Below are positions 45,950 through 56,686 of a DNA stretch of 64,000 nt, piece by piece. The position numbers and the translations under genes were made by a program. The notes beneath the pieces were generated by a model. That model was given only the letters and a program-made list of their open reading frames with translations, ran no database searches and was not told the origin of the DNA. The stretch comes from Vibrio toranzoniae (GTDB lineage: Bacteria > Pseudomonadota > Gammaproteobacteria > Enterobacterales > Vibrionaceae). Each line of letters opens with the position of its first letter. The stretch's first letter is position 1. The DNA lies in NCBI RefSeq assembly GCF_024347655.1, contig NZ_AP025514.1, positions 1,240,001 to 1,304,000 on the forward strand, read 5' to 3'.

Positions 45950-46411
45950 ATGAGATTTCTAGAGTTGAAAGTCCCACCGGTTGCTCTATTTATACTAGTA
46001 TTCGTTGCGTCTTATTTTAGTGCTCAGCACCTGAGTGTAGGGGCAATAGTATTGCCTTATAAGGTCATTGTTCTGGGGATCGGAATTGCACTGAGTGGCG
46101 TGGTTGGATTATCTGGTATATGGGAGTTTCGAAAACAGAAAACCACCGTTAATCCGATCAAAGTCGAAACCGCCTCGGCAGTCGTGGACAGTGGTATTTT
46201 TGGTTACACGCGAAACCCGATGTATCTAGGGCTATTCATCCTACTGTTTTGCCTTGGCTATTTCTTCCAAAACCTGTTCAGTGTTTTATTAAGTTTTGTA
46301 TTCGTAATTTACATGAATCATTTCCAGATCAAGCCGGAAGAGCGCGCACTAGAGCAATTATTTGGTGCGGAATATGTTGATTACAAACAAAAGGTTAGAC
46401 GCTGGATCTGA
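45950..46411 (+). CDS. Isoprenylcysteine methyltransferase-like membrane protein
   Basis: 153-residue membrane protein with four to five helices and the ICMT/PEMT-type C-terminal motif: GIFGYTRNPMYLGLFILLF (R-N-P-M-Y binds S-adenosylmethionine) and KPEERALEQLFGAEYVDYKQKVRRWI. Bacterial members methylate unknown small or lipid substrates. The ATG at 45950 has AAGGA just upstream; an ATG at 45926 lacks one. It is 38 bases after the ydiJ terminator and may have its own promoter. Confidence 0.8.
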   Translation: MRFLELKVPPVALFILVFVASYFSAQHLSVGAIVLPYKVIVLGIGIALSGVVGLSGIWEFRKQKTTVNPIKVETASAVVDSGIFGYTRNPMYLGLFILLFCLGYFFQNLFSVLLSFVFVIYMNHFQIKPEERALEQLFGAEYVDYKQKVRRWI

Positions 46412-46460
46412 TTTGGATTTAAATACAATGAAGTAATTAGATAAGAATTATTATCGCTTG

Positions 46461-46476
46461 GTTGATCTATATCACA
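46461..46476. promoter_or_regulatory. CRP site upstream of the protease gene
   Basis: GTTGATCTATATCACA matches TGTGATCTAGATCACA closely, with a perfect right half; 81 bases before the protease start. A weaker Fur-like stretch (GATAAGAATTATTATC) lies just upstream at about 46440-46455. Confidence 0.6.
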
Positions 46477-46556
46477 AATTAATATGATTTAGGTTTTATA
46501 TTGATTTTTTATAAAATAGTCTGCGCCCCATTATTAAAATGGATAAAGGCTAGGTA

Positions 46557-48206
46557 ATGAAAATTGTTGAGGCGAAATGGTTGTCGCTAGGTGTCTGTGT
46601 CGTGAGTCTGTCTTCAATGTCGGTGTTGGCAGATGTTTCAGCTCGAATTATAAACGGTAAAGAAGCCACACAAGGTAATTGGCCATTTATGGCAGCGCTA
46701 GTCTCAAGGAACGTGAACGCTTATGACGGTCAGTTTTGTGGTGCGAGCTTCATTGGTGAGCGATATGTATTAACTGCTGCTCACTGTGTGGAAGGTAATG
46801 GTCGTGAAGATCTAGATGTGGTGATTGGCGTATCAAACCTTTCTTCATCTCAAGCTGCACAACATAGATACGCCGTTGATAATATTTATGTACATCAATA
46901 TTACAACCCTGAAGCGATAGGCAGTGACATTGCTATTATTGAGCTAGTAGAAAAGCCGTCAGAGTCTGTGGTTAATCTCGTCGATGGTTATGTTCGCGGT
47001 AACCTGAATGATGGTCAAATGCTAACGGTCATGGGCTGGGGTGATCAGGACGCATCCGATGGGTATTCATCGAAGAGTGAATTGTATCAAGTTAATGTTC
47101 CCCTTGTTAATCAGTACCAATGCAATACTGTTCCTTACAGTGGCTACTCTTCTATTGGTAGCGATGCGTTCTGTGCGGGTTACAGTGATGGTGGTTATGA
47201 TTCGTGTCAGGGTGACAGTGGCGGTCCAATTGTTGTTTCGACCAATGGAACGTATGAACAACTGGGTATTGTGAGCTGGGGTAAAGGATGTGCAGAAGCT
47301 AACGCTTACGGTGTCTATACTAACATTAGCCACTTTGATGATTGGATTGATGAGCAGCAATCAGGGCTTAGTTACCGTCAAATTGAAATGCTTGGTGCAA
47401 AATTATTGGCGCCTATTTCACATACCTTTGAATTCACGAATAAATCTGCTCAAAACATTGCAGTAAACCGTGTTTATCCAATTTCAGGTAATGATACTGT
47501 TATAACAGACAACGGATGTAGCATTTTAACTGCAGGGCAAAGCTGTGAAGTTGTGGTTAGTTTCGACCTAAACTCAATCGGTGAACATGAGTTTGGTATT
47601 AATGTTGACACTGATTTATTGGTAGGCACGGTTACTTCAACGGCTTCTGTTATAGGGGCGAGATCTGTAACGAATACTGTGAACTCTTATGTCAGCATAC
47701 CAAACAGTGGCGTCTACAGCACACAAGCGTGGGGTACCGAAGGATCAACAATCGTCTCTCCATCAATAGGTAGCAGCGAATCGACAATGTTGGTTGTAGA
47801 GGGTATACCGACCGGGACTGTCTCTTTCGATGTGACGGTATCGTCTGAGTTGGATCATGATTACCTTGAGCTCTATATCAACGGTCAAGAATTCGATAAA
47901 GAATCAGGTCAGCTTTCTGGTTCAGTGAACCTGCCGATGGTTAGGGATTCCAACAACAGTCTTATGATTAAATATGTGAAAGATTGGTATGGCACTTACG
48001 GGGATGACAGAGTTACGATCAAAAACTTTGCTTATACCGATGAGATCAAGGTATCTAAGTCTGAAGGAACACAGAACGCAAAAAGTTCAGGTGGTGGTAG
48101 TGGTGGTTCACTGGCTTGGCATTGGTTACTCGTTCTTTTCGGTGGTTTGATTGTGCGAAAGTCACCTTCACCACTAGAGTTTAAAAAGGTAATCAGAAAA
48201 AGATAA
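46557..48206 (+). CDS. Secreted trypsin-like protease with GlyGly-CTERM (VesB-like)
   Basis: 549 residues: signal peptide about 1-25, short propeptide ending Arg30 before IINGKEA (zymogen cleavage), chymotrypsin-fold domain with His76 (LTAAHC), Asp124 (DIAIIEL), Ser221 (GDSGGP) and Asp215 at the base of the S1 pocket, so cleavage after Arg/Lys is expected. An Ig-like region (about 280-370) and a beta-rich region follow, then GGGSGG, a hydrophobic helix and a basic tail: the GlyGly-CTERM signal processed by rhombosortase for surface anchoring after type II secretion. Position between ydiJ and the hut genes fits VesB of V. cholerae (VC1200). Confidence 0.9.
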   Translation: MKIVEAKWLSLGVCVVSLSSMSVLADVSARIINGKEATQGNWPFMAALVSRNVNAYDGQFCGASFIGERYVLTAAHCVEGNGREDLDVVIGVSNLSSSQAAQHRYAVDNIYVHQYYNPEAIGSDIAIIELVEKPSESVVNLVDGYVRGNLNDGQMLTVMGWGDQDASDGYSSKSELYQVNVPLVNQYQCNTVPYSGYSSIGSDAFCAGYSDGGYDSCQGDSGGPIVVSTNGTYEQLGIVSWGKGCAEANAYGVYTNISHFDDWIDEQQSGLSYRQIEMLGAKLLAPISHTFEFTNKSAQNIAVNRVYPISGNDTVITDNGCSILTAGQSCEVVVSFDLNSIGEHEFGINVDTDLLVGTVTSTASVIGARSVTNTVNSYVSIPNSGVYSTQAWGTEGSTIVSPSIGSSESTMLVVEGIPTGTVSFDVTVSSELDHDYLELYINGQEFDKESGQLSGSVNLPMVRDSNNSLMIKYVKDWYGTYGDDRVTIKNFAYTDEIKVSKSEGTQNAKSSGGGSGGSLAWHWLLVLFGGLIVRKSPSPLEFKKVIRKR

Positions 48207-48227
48207 CTTGATGGTTAAAAAACTAAA

Positions 48228-48260
48228 AAGCCCAGCTTGAGGATATCAAGCTGGGCTTTA
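48228..48260. terminator. Bidirectional terminator, protease and DUF3581 genes
   Basis: 14-bp arms AAAGCCCAGCTTGA (48228-48241) and TCAAGCTGGGCTTT (48247-48260). The minus-strand side has the better T tract. Confidence 0.85.
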
Positions 48261-48312
48261 CTGATCTTGTTCTAGAGCTATTTACATCAAGTGGTGTAAA
48301 TAAGAGTGTCCA

Positions 48313-49056
48313 TTAAGCAGCAGCTGCGAACTGAGCTAAAAACATCTCTTTACGCTCGTTGAAGCGGTTTACTAGGTCGTCTACAGAAGCTTGGTCGTAT
48401 GGCTTAAGGCCACTTGCTACCATGCGTTTTACGCCTTTACCTACTACTTCACCGTCTTCTTTAAAATCAAAGTTCAGCGTCACGATACCTCGTTTGCCTT
48501 CAACATTAAAAGTTGCACCAGAAAACTCAACTTCTGGGTTGGTTAGGTCTAGGCGAGTAAATTCAACTTCCATGCTCTCGTAAATCACAAGAGGGCGCTG
48601 GCAGTTGATCATCATTTGCTGTTCTTCCATTAGAGGCACCATGATGTGCGGGAAGTTCATGCCTGAAAACTTAACGTAGTTTGTTACCACGTGCTCGATG
48701 AATGCTTGATCGTGACTCTTTTCACCTTCACATGACATGTGGAGGTATTCTTTGCCTTTTTCGTCAACTAATGAGCTTTCTCTTTCACATTTTTTGTCAA
48801 CGCTTAGCGCAATACCATTACCAACCATGCCTGAAAAATCAAAACGCATTTTTTGGCTAATGCCTTCTTTTTGCAGAAGTACTGCAAACAAAAGATCACC
48901 AGGTACGCAAAAGCGTTTATTGTCTTCATCGTGAATTGGGTTGAAGTCAGCAGCTACTTTTTTTGCAAAGTGGCTAGCTTGTTCACGAGTGAATTGAAAT
49001 TCATTGTCTTCAGTAGAAAAGTAAGGTGTCAGAAACATAGTATCGCTATTAGTCAT
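48313..49056 (-). CDS. DUF3581 family protein
   Basis: About 247-residue cytosolic protein. The part REQASHFAKKVAADFNPIHDEDNKRFCVPGDLLFAVLL resembles a hot-dog-fold dehydratase/thioesterase pattern (the N-x-I-H-D-x-D-x-A-R-F motif of MaoC-like enzymes), and the second half has VYESMEVEFTRLDLTNPEVEFSGATFNVEGKRG. I infer a MaoC-like hydratase relative; function not established. Start uncertain: ATG at 49056 or at 49038 (MFLTPYFST), neither with a clear ribosome-binding site. Confidence 0.75.
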   Translation of the reverse strand: MTNSDTMFLTPYFSTEDNEFQFTREQASHFAKKVAADFNPIHDEDNKRFCVPGDLLFAVLLQKEGISQKMRFDFSGMVGNGIALSVDKKCERESSLVDEKGKEYLHMSCEGEKSHDQAFIEHVVTNYVKFSGMNFPHIMVPLMEEQQMMINCQRPLVIYESMEVEFTRLDLTNPEVEFSGATFNVEGKRGIVTLNFDFKEDGEVVGKGVKRMVASGLKPYDQASVDDLVNRFNERKEMFLAQFAAAA

Positions 49057-49207
49057 CAAATCTGGTGTGGATTATAGCTAACTAACTTCTCTTTAATGGT
49101 CTATCCAGTTAACTTTGTATAAATATCAATGGATTAGATGAATATGTTGGATGGTATGTGACGATTTTGAGGGGGTTTGAGGTGAATAAGGGCTTGGGTT
49201 CAATGCA

Positions 49208-49232
49208 ACAAGGGCTAATTAATAGCCCTTGT
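49208..49232 (-). terminator. Hairpin at the end of the hut operon
   Basis: 10-bp arms ACAAGGGCTA (49208-49217) and TAGCCCTTGT (49223-49232), 34 bases after the hutH stop. Poor T tract on the minus strand. Confidence 0.55.
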
Positions 49233-49265
49233 ATATGTGACGTGTTATTGAGTTTTCAATAGCAT

Positions 49266-50798
49266 CTAGAAGCTACACAGAATACTTTCAGGCATTAGGT
49301 GGTTGTGTGCTGACAACTTTAATAATAGGTTTGCTTGTTCAATATCTGGTGAGAAGTAGCGGTCTTTGTCATAGAAGCTGACTTTTTCACGAAGGATTTG
49401 TTTCGCTTCTTCTACACGCGGTGATGATAGGTTCGGCGCTCTGAAGTCTAGACCTTGTGCTGCGGCCAAATATTCGACAGCCAATATGCCACGTGTGTTT
49501 TCAGCCATGTATCGAAGACGACGTCCCGCAAATGTTGCCATTGATACGTGATCTTCTTGGTTTGCCGAAGTCGGTAAGCTGTCGATTGAAGCTGGGTGTG
49601 CAAGTGTTTTGTTTTCACTTGCCAGCGCAGCAGAGGTCACTTGAGCAATCATGAAACCTGAGTTCACACCACCATTATCAACTAAGAAAGGTGGCAGTTT
49701 ACTTAATGCGCTATCGATAAGCAGTGCCATTCTTCGCTCTGAAAGGCTACCTATCTCTGCAATCGCAAGAGCAAGATTATCTGCAGCCATTGCGACTGGT
49801 TCTGCATGGAAGTTGCCGCCTGAAATAATGTCGCCATCTTCAGCAAAAACCAGTGGATTATCGGATACAGAGTTCGCTTCAACATTTAGGGTTTCCGCAG
49901 AATTACGGATTTGTTGTAAACATGCCCCCATAACTTGGGGCTGACAGCGTAGTGAGTACGGGTCTTGAACTTTTTCACAGCTAGTATGTGACTCGCCAAT
50001 CTCGCTATTTTGATCAAGCATATGACGGTAAGCCAGAGCTGCATCCATTTGGCCACGGTGGCCACGAACACGATGGACTCTAGGGTCAAACGGACGACGG
50101 CTACCCAGTGCGGCTTCAACAGACATAGCACCACATACCGTTGCCGACGCGAACAAATCTTCCGCGGCGAATAGGCCTTCTAATGCGAATGCTGTGGACG
50201 CTTGAGTACCATTTAACAGAGCTAAACCTTCTTTAGGTGCTAGTGTTATTGGTTCTAGACCTGCGATTTTCATTGCTTCTAAGCCGGTGACTATCTTGCC
50301 GTTGTGTCGTGCTTGGCCTTCACCCAATAGCACTGTACTCATGTGCGCTAGGGGAGCAAGGTCACCAGAGGCACCTACTGAGCCTTTTTGTGGGACACAA
50401 GGATACACTTGTGCATTCACTAGATCGATTAGAGCATTAATTACCTTCAGTCGAATACCTGAATAACCACGAGACAAGCTGTTAATTTTTAGTACCATCA
50501 TTAAACGCACGGTTTCATCAGACATGAATTTGCCTATGCCAGCCGCATGAGAAAGTACGATGCTTTTTTGTAGAACTTCCAGATCTTCAGGCGCAATTTT
50601 GGTGTTTGCCAATAAGCCAAAGCCTGTATTGATGCCATATACAGTGCGATCTTCCGCAATCACTTGCTCTACAACGCGTGTACTTGCTTCAATGTCAGGA
50701 ATTGCTGCGGGATCGAGTGACAAGCTCACAGGGCTGCGACTCACTTTGCGAAGTTCAGGTAGGCCGAGCTGTCCTGGTTTAATTAATAAATTCAACAT
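49266..50798 (-). CDS. hutH: Histidine ammonia-lyase
   Basis: 510-residue enzyme, first step of histidine breakdown: histidine to urocanate and ammonia. The MIO prosthetic group forms from Ala143-Ser144-Gly145 in [14 protein letters not shown], and Tyr54 in [10 protein letters not shown] is the conserved catalytic tyrosine. The ATG at 50798 has TGGAG six bases upstream; an earlier in-frame ATG at 50813 would overlap the hutU stop and lacks a site. Last gene of hutC-I-G-U-H; 14 bases separate it from hutU. Confidence 0.95.
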   Translation of the reverse strand: MLNLLIKPGQLGLPELRKVSRSPVSLSLDPAAIPDIEASTRVVEQVIAEDRTVYGINTGFGLLANTKIAPEDLEVLQKSIVLSHAAGIGKFMSDETVRLMMVLKINSLSRGYSGIRLKVINALIDLVNAQVYPCVPQKGSVGASGDLAPLAHMSTVLLGEGQARHNGKIVTGLEAMKIAGLEPITLAPKEGLALLNGTQASTAFALEGLFAAEDLFASATVCGAMSVEAALGSRRPFDPRVHRVRGHRGQMDAALAYRHMLDQNSEIGESHTSCEKVQDPYSLRCQPQVMGACLQQIRNSAETLNVEANSVSDNPLVFAEDGDIISGGNFHAEPVAMAADNLALAIAEIGSLSERRMALLIDSALSKLPPFLVDNGGVNSGFMIAQVTSAALASENKTLAHPASIDSLPTSANQEDHVSMATFAGRRLRYMAENTRGILAVEYLAAAQGLDFRAPNLSSPRVEEAKQILREKVSFYDKDRYFSPDIEQANLLLKLSAHNHLMPESILCSF

Positions 50799-50812
50799 GT
50801 TTTCTCCAGACA

Positions 50813-52504
50813 TTAAAGATGACGCAGTTCGTCGTTAAGCATAGGTAAATCAAGCTTTTGTTCTTTAGCACATTGTTTGGCTATATCGTAGCCTGCATCT
50901 GCATGACGCATAACACCGGTTGCCGGATCATTGTGAAGTACACGAGCAATACGTTGCGATGCATCTTCACTGCCGTCACAACAAATCACCATACCCGAAT
51001 GTTGTGAGAAGCCCATTCCCACGCCACCACCATGGTGCAGAGAAACCCAAGTTGCGCCGCCTGCTGTATTTAGCAGAGCATTTAGCAGAGGCCAATCTGA
51101 TACAGCGTCTGATCCATCCATCATGCCTTCTGTTTCACGGTTAGGACTCGCGACTGAACCTGAGTCTAGGTGGTCACGACCGATAACAACCGGTGCTTTC
51201 AGTTCGCCATTTTTAACCATTTCATTGAATGCTTGACCCAAACGTTCACGATCTTTTAAGCCAACCCAACAGATACGAGCTGGCAGACCCTGGAATTGGA
51301 TGCGTTCACGTGCCATATCTAGCCAGTTGTGCAGATGTGGGTTATCTGGGATCAGTTCTTTTACTTTTTGGTCTGTTTTGTAGATGTCTTCAGGGTCGCC
51401 AGAAAGGGCGGCCCAACGGAATGGGCCGATGCCTTCACAGAACAGAGGACGAATATACGCAGGAACGAAGCCTGGGAAATCAAATGCATTCTCGACACCT
51501 TCTTCCAGTGCCATTTGGCGAATATTGTTGCCGTAATCTACGGTCGCAGCACCGCGGTACTGAAGGTCCAGCATTGCTTGTACTTGAACAGCCATGGATT
51601 GTTTAGCTGCCTTCACGACTTTTGCTTCATCAATCAAGCGTTCTTGTGCGGCTTTCTCCATCGTCCAACCTTGAGGCAAGTAGCCGTTCAGTGGATCGTG
51701 GGCAGAGGTTTGGTCGGTCACTACGTCAGGTGTGATGTTACGTTCTACTAACTCCGGGAATACGTCAGCAGCGTTACCTAATAGACCAACAGAAATAGGC
51801 GTGTCTGACTCTTTAATCATAGCCATTGCTTCATCTAAGCTGGTGGCTTTCTTGTCAACATAGCCAGTGCGTAGACGGTAATCGATTCGAGATTCATCAC
51901 ACTCAACCGCAATCATTGAGAAACCAGCCATTGTCGCAGCAAGAGGTTGAGCACCACCCATTCCGCCAAGACCGCCCGTTAGAACCCACTTACCATTTGC
52001 TTCGCCTTGGAAATGCTTTTTCGCGATAGCAACAAACGTTTCATAAGTACCTTGAACAATGCCTTGTGAGCCAATGTAGATCCAGCTACCTGCTGTCATT
52101 TGTCCATACATCATCAAGCCTTCTTTATCGAGCTCGTTGAAGTGTTCCCAGTTTGCCCAATGTGGAACAAGGTTGGAGTTGGCAATCAGTACGCGAGGTG
52201 CATTTTTATGAGTCGGGAATACACCTACAGGTTTCCCTGACTGAACAAGTAGAGTTTGGTCATCTTCTAGACGTTCTAATACTTCGACAATCTTGTCATA
52301 ACATTTCCAATCACGAGCTGCACGGCCAATACCACCGTACACAACCAGAGCATGTGGGTGTTCTGCCACATCTGGATCTAGGTTGTTCATCAACATACGT
52401 AGTGGTGCTTCTGTTAACCAAGATTTAGCACGTAAAGCCGTACCATGCGGTGCGCGAATTTCGCGAGTCGTGTCGAGACGAGAGTCATTGTTGTGTTCCG
52501 TCAT
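50813..52504 (-). CDS. hutU: Urocanate hydratase
   Basis: 563-residue NAD+-dependent enzyme converting urocanate to imidazolone propionate. Conserved blocks include [45 protein letters not shown] (NAD loop), [14 protein letters not shown] and [29 protein letters not shown] ribosome-binding site. Gap to hutG is about 48 bases. Confidence 0.96.
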   Translation of the reverse strand: MTEHNNDSRLDTTREIRAPHGTALRAKSWLTEAPLRMLMNNLDPDVAEHPHALVVYGGIGRAARDWKCYDKIVEVLERLEDDQTLLVQSGKPVGVFPTHKNAPRVLIANSNLVPHWANWEHFNELDKEGLMMYGQMTAGSWIYIGSQGIVQGTYETFVAIAKKHFQGEANGKWVLTGGLGGMGGAQPLAATMAGFSMIAVECDESRIDYRLRTGYVDKKATSLDEAMAMIKESDTPISVGLLGNAADVFPELVERNITPDVVTDQTSAHDPLNGYLPQGWTMEKAAQERLIDEAKVVKAAKQSMAVQVQAMLDLQYRGAATVDYGNNIRQMALEEGVENAFDFPGFVPAYIRPLFCEGIGPFRWAALSGDPEDIYKTDQKVKELIPDNPHLHNWLDMARERIQFQGLPARICWVGLKDRERLGQAFNEMVKNGELKAPVVIGRDHLDSGSVASPNRETEGMMDGSDAVSDWPLLNALLNTAGGATWVSLHHGGGVGMGFSQHSGMVICCDGSEDASQRIARVLHNDPATGVMRHADAGYDIAKQCAKEQKLDLPMLNDELRHL

Positions 52505-52552
52505 TCTGGAATTCCTTATGTTTCACGTTATATAGCTGTCGGTATAGCTTAA

Positions 52553-53617
52553 TTAGTTGTTGGCCATTGCATTGGCGATATCCCAACACAAACGAGCCGC
52601 CAATCGAGCCGTGTGGCCGTCGACGTCGTAGTTTGGGTTGTATTCCGCAATGTCCGCGATAATGAGTTTCTCAGGGTGTTTGAAAATCTGTTCTAGGAAA
52701 GGCGCGAGCGCTTCATAGCTCACGCCTCTGGCTGCGGGTGCGCTCACGCCCGGTGCTGTTGCAGCTGGAAATACATCAAGATCGATAGTGAGATAAAGAT
52801 AATCACACTCAGCGATGAATTTTTGTAACTTAACCAGTTGAGCGGTTTGATTCACTTGGGTCATGTTGCGGTCGTGTTCATACCAAACGCCCAATTGGTC
52901 AGCTTTGTTGAACAGCGCTTTGGTATTACTGGCTGCACTAACGCCAAGACAAGCGTAATGAAACGGCCATTGATGCATGTGGCAGTAATCACTGATCTGG
53001 TTAAAAGGCGTACCTGAGCTGGGCTTAACGTCGGCGATGTCGCTTTCGAATTCACGAAGATCAAAGTGAGCATCAAAGTTAACGATGCCAACCTTAGGTT
53101 TGTTTACTAACTGATCTTTATGAATGTGCTCCGCTTTATGTCGTTGTTCCGTTTGATGTAAATGCTCAGCGAGGCCTTGGAAAGACGCCCAAGCCACTTC
53201 GTGACCACCGCCAAGGGTAATCACTTTGTTAGTTGATAGAGCATTGGCAATCACAGAAGCGCACTGTTTTTGGCTGACTTCTAATTGACCATCGTTACAT
53301 TCAACATCGCCAAGATCAGCAATGTGTGTGTCGTTGTGCCAAGCCATATTAGCCAGAGCTTGGCGAATCAGGTTAGGTGCTTGTTTCGCGCCTACTCGAC
53401 CTTTGTTTCTTGCAACGCCCGCATCGCTGGCAAAGCCAACTAAGGCGATAGTATTCTTAGTCGGTTCGTTACTTAAATCACTATTTTGGATTTGGCTAGT
53501 GATGTGGTGAACACGCGTACCCATTGCACCATCTTCGAGATCATTACGTCCCGCCCACTCAAAGTTATGTACGGTTCTTGCGTTATCTTGGGTGTTGTTA
53601 GACTTAGATTGAGTCAT
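52553..53617 (-). CDS. hutG: Formimidoylglutamase
   Basis: 354-residue arginase-fold Mn enzyme that splits N-formimidoyl-glutamate into glutamate and formamide, the last step of the pathway. Metal ligands are in [17 protein letters not shown] and TIDLDVFPA. The ATG at 53617 is chosen because GCGAGG lies just upstream and the N-terminus then starts directly before the enzyme; longer starts run deeper into hutI. It overlaps the hutI stop by 14 bases, indicating coupled translation. Confidence 0.93.
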   Translation of the reverse strand: MTQSKSNNTQDNARTVHNFEWAGRNDLEDGAMGTRVHHITSQIQNSDLSNEPTKNTIALVGFASDAGVARNKGRVGAKQAPNLIRQALANMAWHNDTHIADLGDVECNDGQLEVSQKQCASVIANALSTNKVITLGGGHEVAWASFQGLAEHLHQTEQRHKAEHIHKDQLVNKPKVGIVNFDAHFDLREFESDIADVKPSSGTPFNQISDYCHMHQWPFHYACLGVSAASNTKALFNKADQLGVWYEHDRNMTQVNQTAQLVKLQKFIAECDYLYLTIDLDVFPAATAPGVSAPAARGVSYEALAPFLEQIFKHPEKLIIADIAEYNPNYDVDGHTARLAARLCWDIANAMANN

Positions 53618-54854
53618 GACATACCTCGCCATTAACAATGCGTTTATGCAGGTGAGGAACACCGACTTGATAACTAAGGTCGGCAGGGTGCTCGATATTC
53701 CAAATAGCTAAATCAGCAGCGTAACCCACTTCAATTTTGCCTCTGTTTTTCGATTCGCCAATGGCAGCGGCAGCATGGCAAGTCACACCGCGCAGTGCCT
53801 CTTCAGGCGTTGTACCAAATAACGTACAGCTCATGTTCATCATTAGTGTTAGGTCGGCAAAAGGGGAAGTGCCGGGGTTTAAGTCGGTAGCAATCGCCAT
53901 AGGGATATTATGTTTACGTAGTAATGCAATGGGCGGCTGTTGGGTTTCTTTCAAGAAATAAAAAGCACCAGGTAGTAACGTCGCAGCAGTGCCTGATTCC
54001 GCTAGCGCTTTTACTCCGGCTTCATCAAGGTACTCAACATGGTCAACAGAGAGTGCGCCGTATTTTGCTGCAAGCGCACTGCCTCCCATATTCGAAAGTT
54101 GTTCAGTGTGGCCTTTAATCGCTAGCCCATGTTGTTTGGCTGCTGCAAAGACACGTTCGGTTTGTTCTAGATTGAAGCCGATAGATTCGCAGAACACATC
54201 AACCGCATCGGCTAACCCTTGTTCTGCGGCTTTAGGAATGATCTCTTCGCAAACCAGATCGATATAACTATCCGGTTTTTCTTTATATTCGGGCGGCACA
54301 GCATGTGCTGCAAGGAGAGTAGTGGTGATCTTAATACGGCGATGATTTTCTAACGCTTTAGCTGCGCGTAACATTTTGAGTTCATCATCAAGCGTTAAAC
54401 CATAGCCCGATTTTACTTCGATGCTGGTTACGCCACTTCTTAGGAGGCCATCGAGTCTAGGTAGCGCCATTTCAACCAGTTCAGACTCTTGTGCTGCGCG
54501 TGTTGCAGTGACTGTCGCTAGAATACCGCCGCCTTGCTTAGCGATGTCGGTGTAAGATACACCATTCAAACGTTGTTCAAACTCGTTGGCACGATTGCCC
54601 GCAAATACCAGGTGAGTGTGGCAATCAATTAGCCCTGGGGTGACTAACTTATTTTTGCAGTCATAGGTGGCGTAATCCAAAGAACTATCAACACTGACTT
54701 GTTGTAACTCAGAAGTAAGTACGCCTTGGTTTGAACAAGAGATGGACACTATCTTGCCGCTTTCGATAACGATATCTTGAGGGAAAGAGGGTTGATAACC
54801 ATCGGTTCCCGAGCTCATGGAGACCACTCGTGCGTTTTTGAGGATTAAATTCAT
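53604..54854 (-). CDS. hutI: Imidazolonepropionase
   Basis: 416-residue amidohydrolase that opens imidazolone propionate to N-formimidoyl-glutamate. Metal site His-x-His in [17 protein letters not shown], plus [25 protein letters not shown] and [10 protein letters not shown]. The ATG at 54854 has AGGTGAG upstream; a GTG two codons earlier overlaps that site. First structural gene after hutC, with a HutC-type operator about 30 bases upstream. Confidence 0.95.
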   Translation of the reverse strand: MNLILKNARVVSMSSGTDGYQPSFPQDIVIESGKIVSISCSNQGVLTSELQQVSVDSSLDYATYDCKNKLVTPGLIDCHTHLVFAGNRANEFEQRLNGVSYTDIAKQGGGILATVTATRAAQESELVEMALPRLDGLLRSGVTSIEVKSGYGLTLDDELKMLRAAKALENHRRIKITTTLLAAHAVPPEYKEKPDSYIDLVCEEIIPKAAEQGLADAVDVFCESIGFNLEQTERVFAAAKQHGLAIKGHTEQLSNMGGSALAAKYGALSVDHVEYLDEAGVKALAESGTAATLLPGAFYFLKETQQPPIALLRKHNIPMAIATDLNPGTSPFADLTLMMNMSCTLFGTTPEEALRGVTCHAAAAIGESKNRGKIEVGYAADLAIWNIEHPADLSYQVGVPHLHKRIVNGEVCHDSI

Positions 54855-54883
54855 ACTCACCTAGATCTTTGCTAAACATTAAA

Positions 54884-54893
54884 TGTATATACA
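54884..54893. promoter_or_regulatory. HutC operator candidate at hutI
   Basis: Perfect palindrome TGTATATACA, the core of known HutC sites, 30-39 bases upstream of the hutI ATG. Repression is relieved by urocanate in studied systems. Confidence 0.75.
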
Positions 54894-54968
54894 AATAAAT
54901 AATCTAAACGTTTACTTGAATCAAGTTTATGTTGCAAAAATGTGATCAGAGTTCAGGGCGATGTTCTT

Positions 54969-55682
54969 TTAATCTAGAATTATCTTGGAGCTTAATTTGT
55001 ACTTAGAACCAGGATGGTAGAGCAATGCAAAGCTGATTAGACGCTCTTTGCTCCATGTTCTTCGATTCAAAAGAAGGCAAGGTTCTGATTCTAGAAGTTT
55101 GAGCGAAGCTCTAATTTTTGAGTCTGGAATAATGGCTTCAACAGTATGCTCAATAGCACTCAATGGGCAACTTTTTGAAAGGTATTCATTAGGTGTTGAT
55201 GCCGAAAAATCTTGTTCAAGGTATTTCGGTGCGGCTAGAGAGTTAACCCATCGAGCCTCTAGCTGAATTGGTGTTCCATCTGCAAAATGTATGATTTCAC
55301 TATAAAAAACTTCTTCGTGAATCATTACACCTAACCGTGTGGCGGTGCTTTCATCGGCCTTGCTGCTTTCGTGTTTGATGACTTTGCTTGTATACGTTTG
55401 GCCTCGGTCTTTGATCTCTTGCGCGATGTTATTGATATCAAGCAAGGGAGATTGGGCTTTTTCATTCGGCTCACAAACAAAAGTTCCCAGCCTTGGTTTT
55501 CTGACTAATTTCCCTTCAGAAACGAGGTCTCGAATGGCTTTATTAACTGTCATTCTACTCACATTAAACTGTTCTGTGAGTTCAAGTTCGGTGGTGATCT
55601 GATAACCAACTGGCCAATAACCACTAGTGATTTTCTCGTCTATGAATTGTTTTATTTGCAGGTAGAGCGGTGCTTTTGACAT
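54969..55682 (-). CDS. hutC: Histidine utilisation repressor (GntR/UTRA)
   Basis: 237 residues: GntR winged helix (LQIKQFIDEKITSGYWPVGYQI.., FNVSRMTVNKAIRDLVSEG) and a UTRA ligand domain in the C-terminal two thirds. HutC represses hut genes and senses urocanate. It is followed, after 114 bases, by hutI with an operator between. A related imperfect site lies just upstream of hutC itself, suggesting autoregulation. Confidence 0.93.
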   Translation of the reverse strand: MSKAPLYLQIKQFIDEKITSGYWPVGYQITTELELTEQFNVSRMTVNKAIRDLVSEGKLVRKPRLGTFVCEPNEKAQSPLLDINNIAQEIKDRGQTYTSKVIKHESSKADESTATRLGVMIHEEVFYSEIIHFADGTPIQLEARWVNSLAAPKYLEQDFSASTPNEYLSKSCPLSAIEHTVEAIIPDSKIRASLKLLESEPCLLLNRRTWSKERLISFALLYHPGSKYKLSSKIILD

Positions 55683-55694
55683 AATGAAACCTTA

Positions 55695-55708
55695 TTTGAC
55701 TATACAAA
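55695..55708. promoter_or_regulatory. Possible HutC autoregulatory site
   Basis: TTTGACTATACAAA, an imperfect version of the hutI operator, 13-26 bases upstream of the hutC ATG. Confidence 0.45.
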
Positions 55709-55863
55709 TAGAGTAGCGAATTTCTTAGTGATTTCAACATTTCCTTGGACTATGTGATGCTACTCGACATAGATAGTGCAAATTACTTGATTCTATGAGG
55801 TAAGTGTCGCAAATTGTCGCGCAATAATTATTAGAAAATCAAATGATTAAAAAAGGAAATAAT

Positions 55864-56607
55864 ATGTTTAAGAAATTAAAGGCCTCGTTGGGCCTCGGTG
55901 CAGCAAAGGTTGATACCGTCTTAGATAATATTGACGTTTTCCAAGGTGGCGAGTTGTCTGGCAATGTTCACATCATTGGTGGCGACGTTGAGCAACAAAT
56001 CGACCGGATCAACTTGGTTCTTAACACAGAAGTAAAAGTCGAAACGGAAGATAGCACCAGTTACGAAACCTTTACTCTGAGTCGTATTCAAGCTGTAGAG
56101 CCTTTCGTTATTCAACCGGGTGAAACCAAACTGGTCCCATTCCGCCTCAAGTTAAATGATGAAACGCCACTCACCGTGTTGAATGCACAAATGAACCAAT
56201 GCCATGTGTGGGTTGAAACCAACCTAGATATAGGCTTCGCGATTGACCCTAAAGACCGTGATTTTATCTCCGTTCATCCACTGCCAACAGTCGCTAAAAT
56301 CATCCAAGGCGTGGAAGCATCGGGTATGGCCATGGTGAAAGCAGACGTAGAGAAGGGCTTCTTACAAGGCAACAGCTTTGCTTCTCGTTCGGGCTGTTAC
56401 CAAGAGATTGAATTTCGCAGCGGCGGTTTCATGAACAACAAAGAGATCGAGCTGTCATTCATCGTTGAAGGTTCAATGGTTCACTGCCTAGCAGAAGTCG
56501 ACCGATCAATGAGCTTCCGTGGCGACCAATACATCTCATTCAGTTTGCCAGCTAACGCCGCTGATTCAGACATTCGCAATGCGGTTTCAAGAATCATGAG
56601 TGCGTAG
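55864..56607 (+). CDS. Spo0M/SpoOM family protein
   Basis: 247-residue soluble protein with an arrestin-like beta-sandwich fold, starting MFKKLKASLGLGAAKVDTVLDN and containing FQGGELSGNVHIIGGDVEQQIDRINLVL. Named for the Bacillus sporulation control protein, but widespread in non-sporulating bacteria; function in Vibrio unknown. ATG at 55864 with AAAGGA upstream. Divergent from hutC. Confidence 0.88.
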   Translation: MFKKLKASLGLGAAKVDTVLDNIDVFQGGELSGNVHIIGGDVEQQIDRINLVLNTEVKVETEDSTSYETFTLSRIQAVEPFVIQPGETKLVPFRLKLNDETPLTVLNAQMNQCHVWVETNLDIGFAIDPKDRDFISVHPLPTVAKIIQGVEASGMAMVKADVEKGFLQGNSFASRSGCYQEIEFRSGGFMNNKEIELSFIVEGSMVHCLAEVDRSMSFRGDQYISFSLPANAADSDIRNAVSRIMSA

Positions 56608-56630
56608 TTGCCAACAGCGCCAACAATATT

Positions 56631-56657
56631 AAGCCGAACGAACTCGTTCGGCTTTTT
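56631..56657 (+). terminator. Terminator after spo0M
   Basis: 11-bp arms AAGCCGAACGA (56631-56641) and TCGTTCGGCTT (56644-56654), then T. Shared position with the convergent DUF3187 gene. Confidence 0.85.
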
Positions 56658-56686
56658 TGATGCTGCTGTCTCGACCTGAAATGTGT

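Noticed and set aside
49266..53617. Several long plus-strand frames inside the hut genes
   Set aside because: They are antisense shadows of hutH, hutU and hutG, which have full family motifs.
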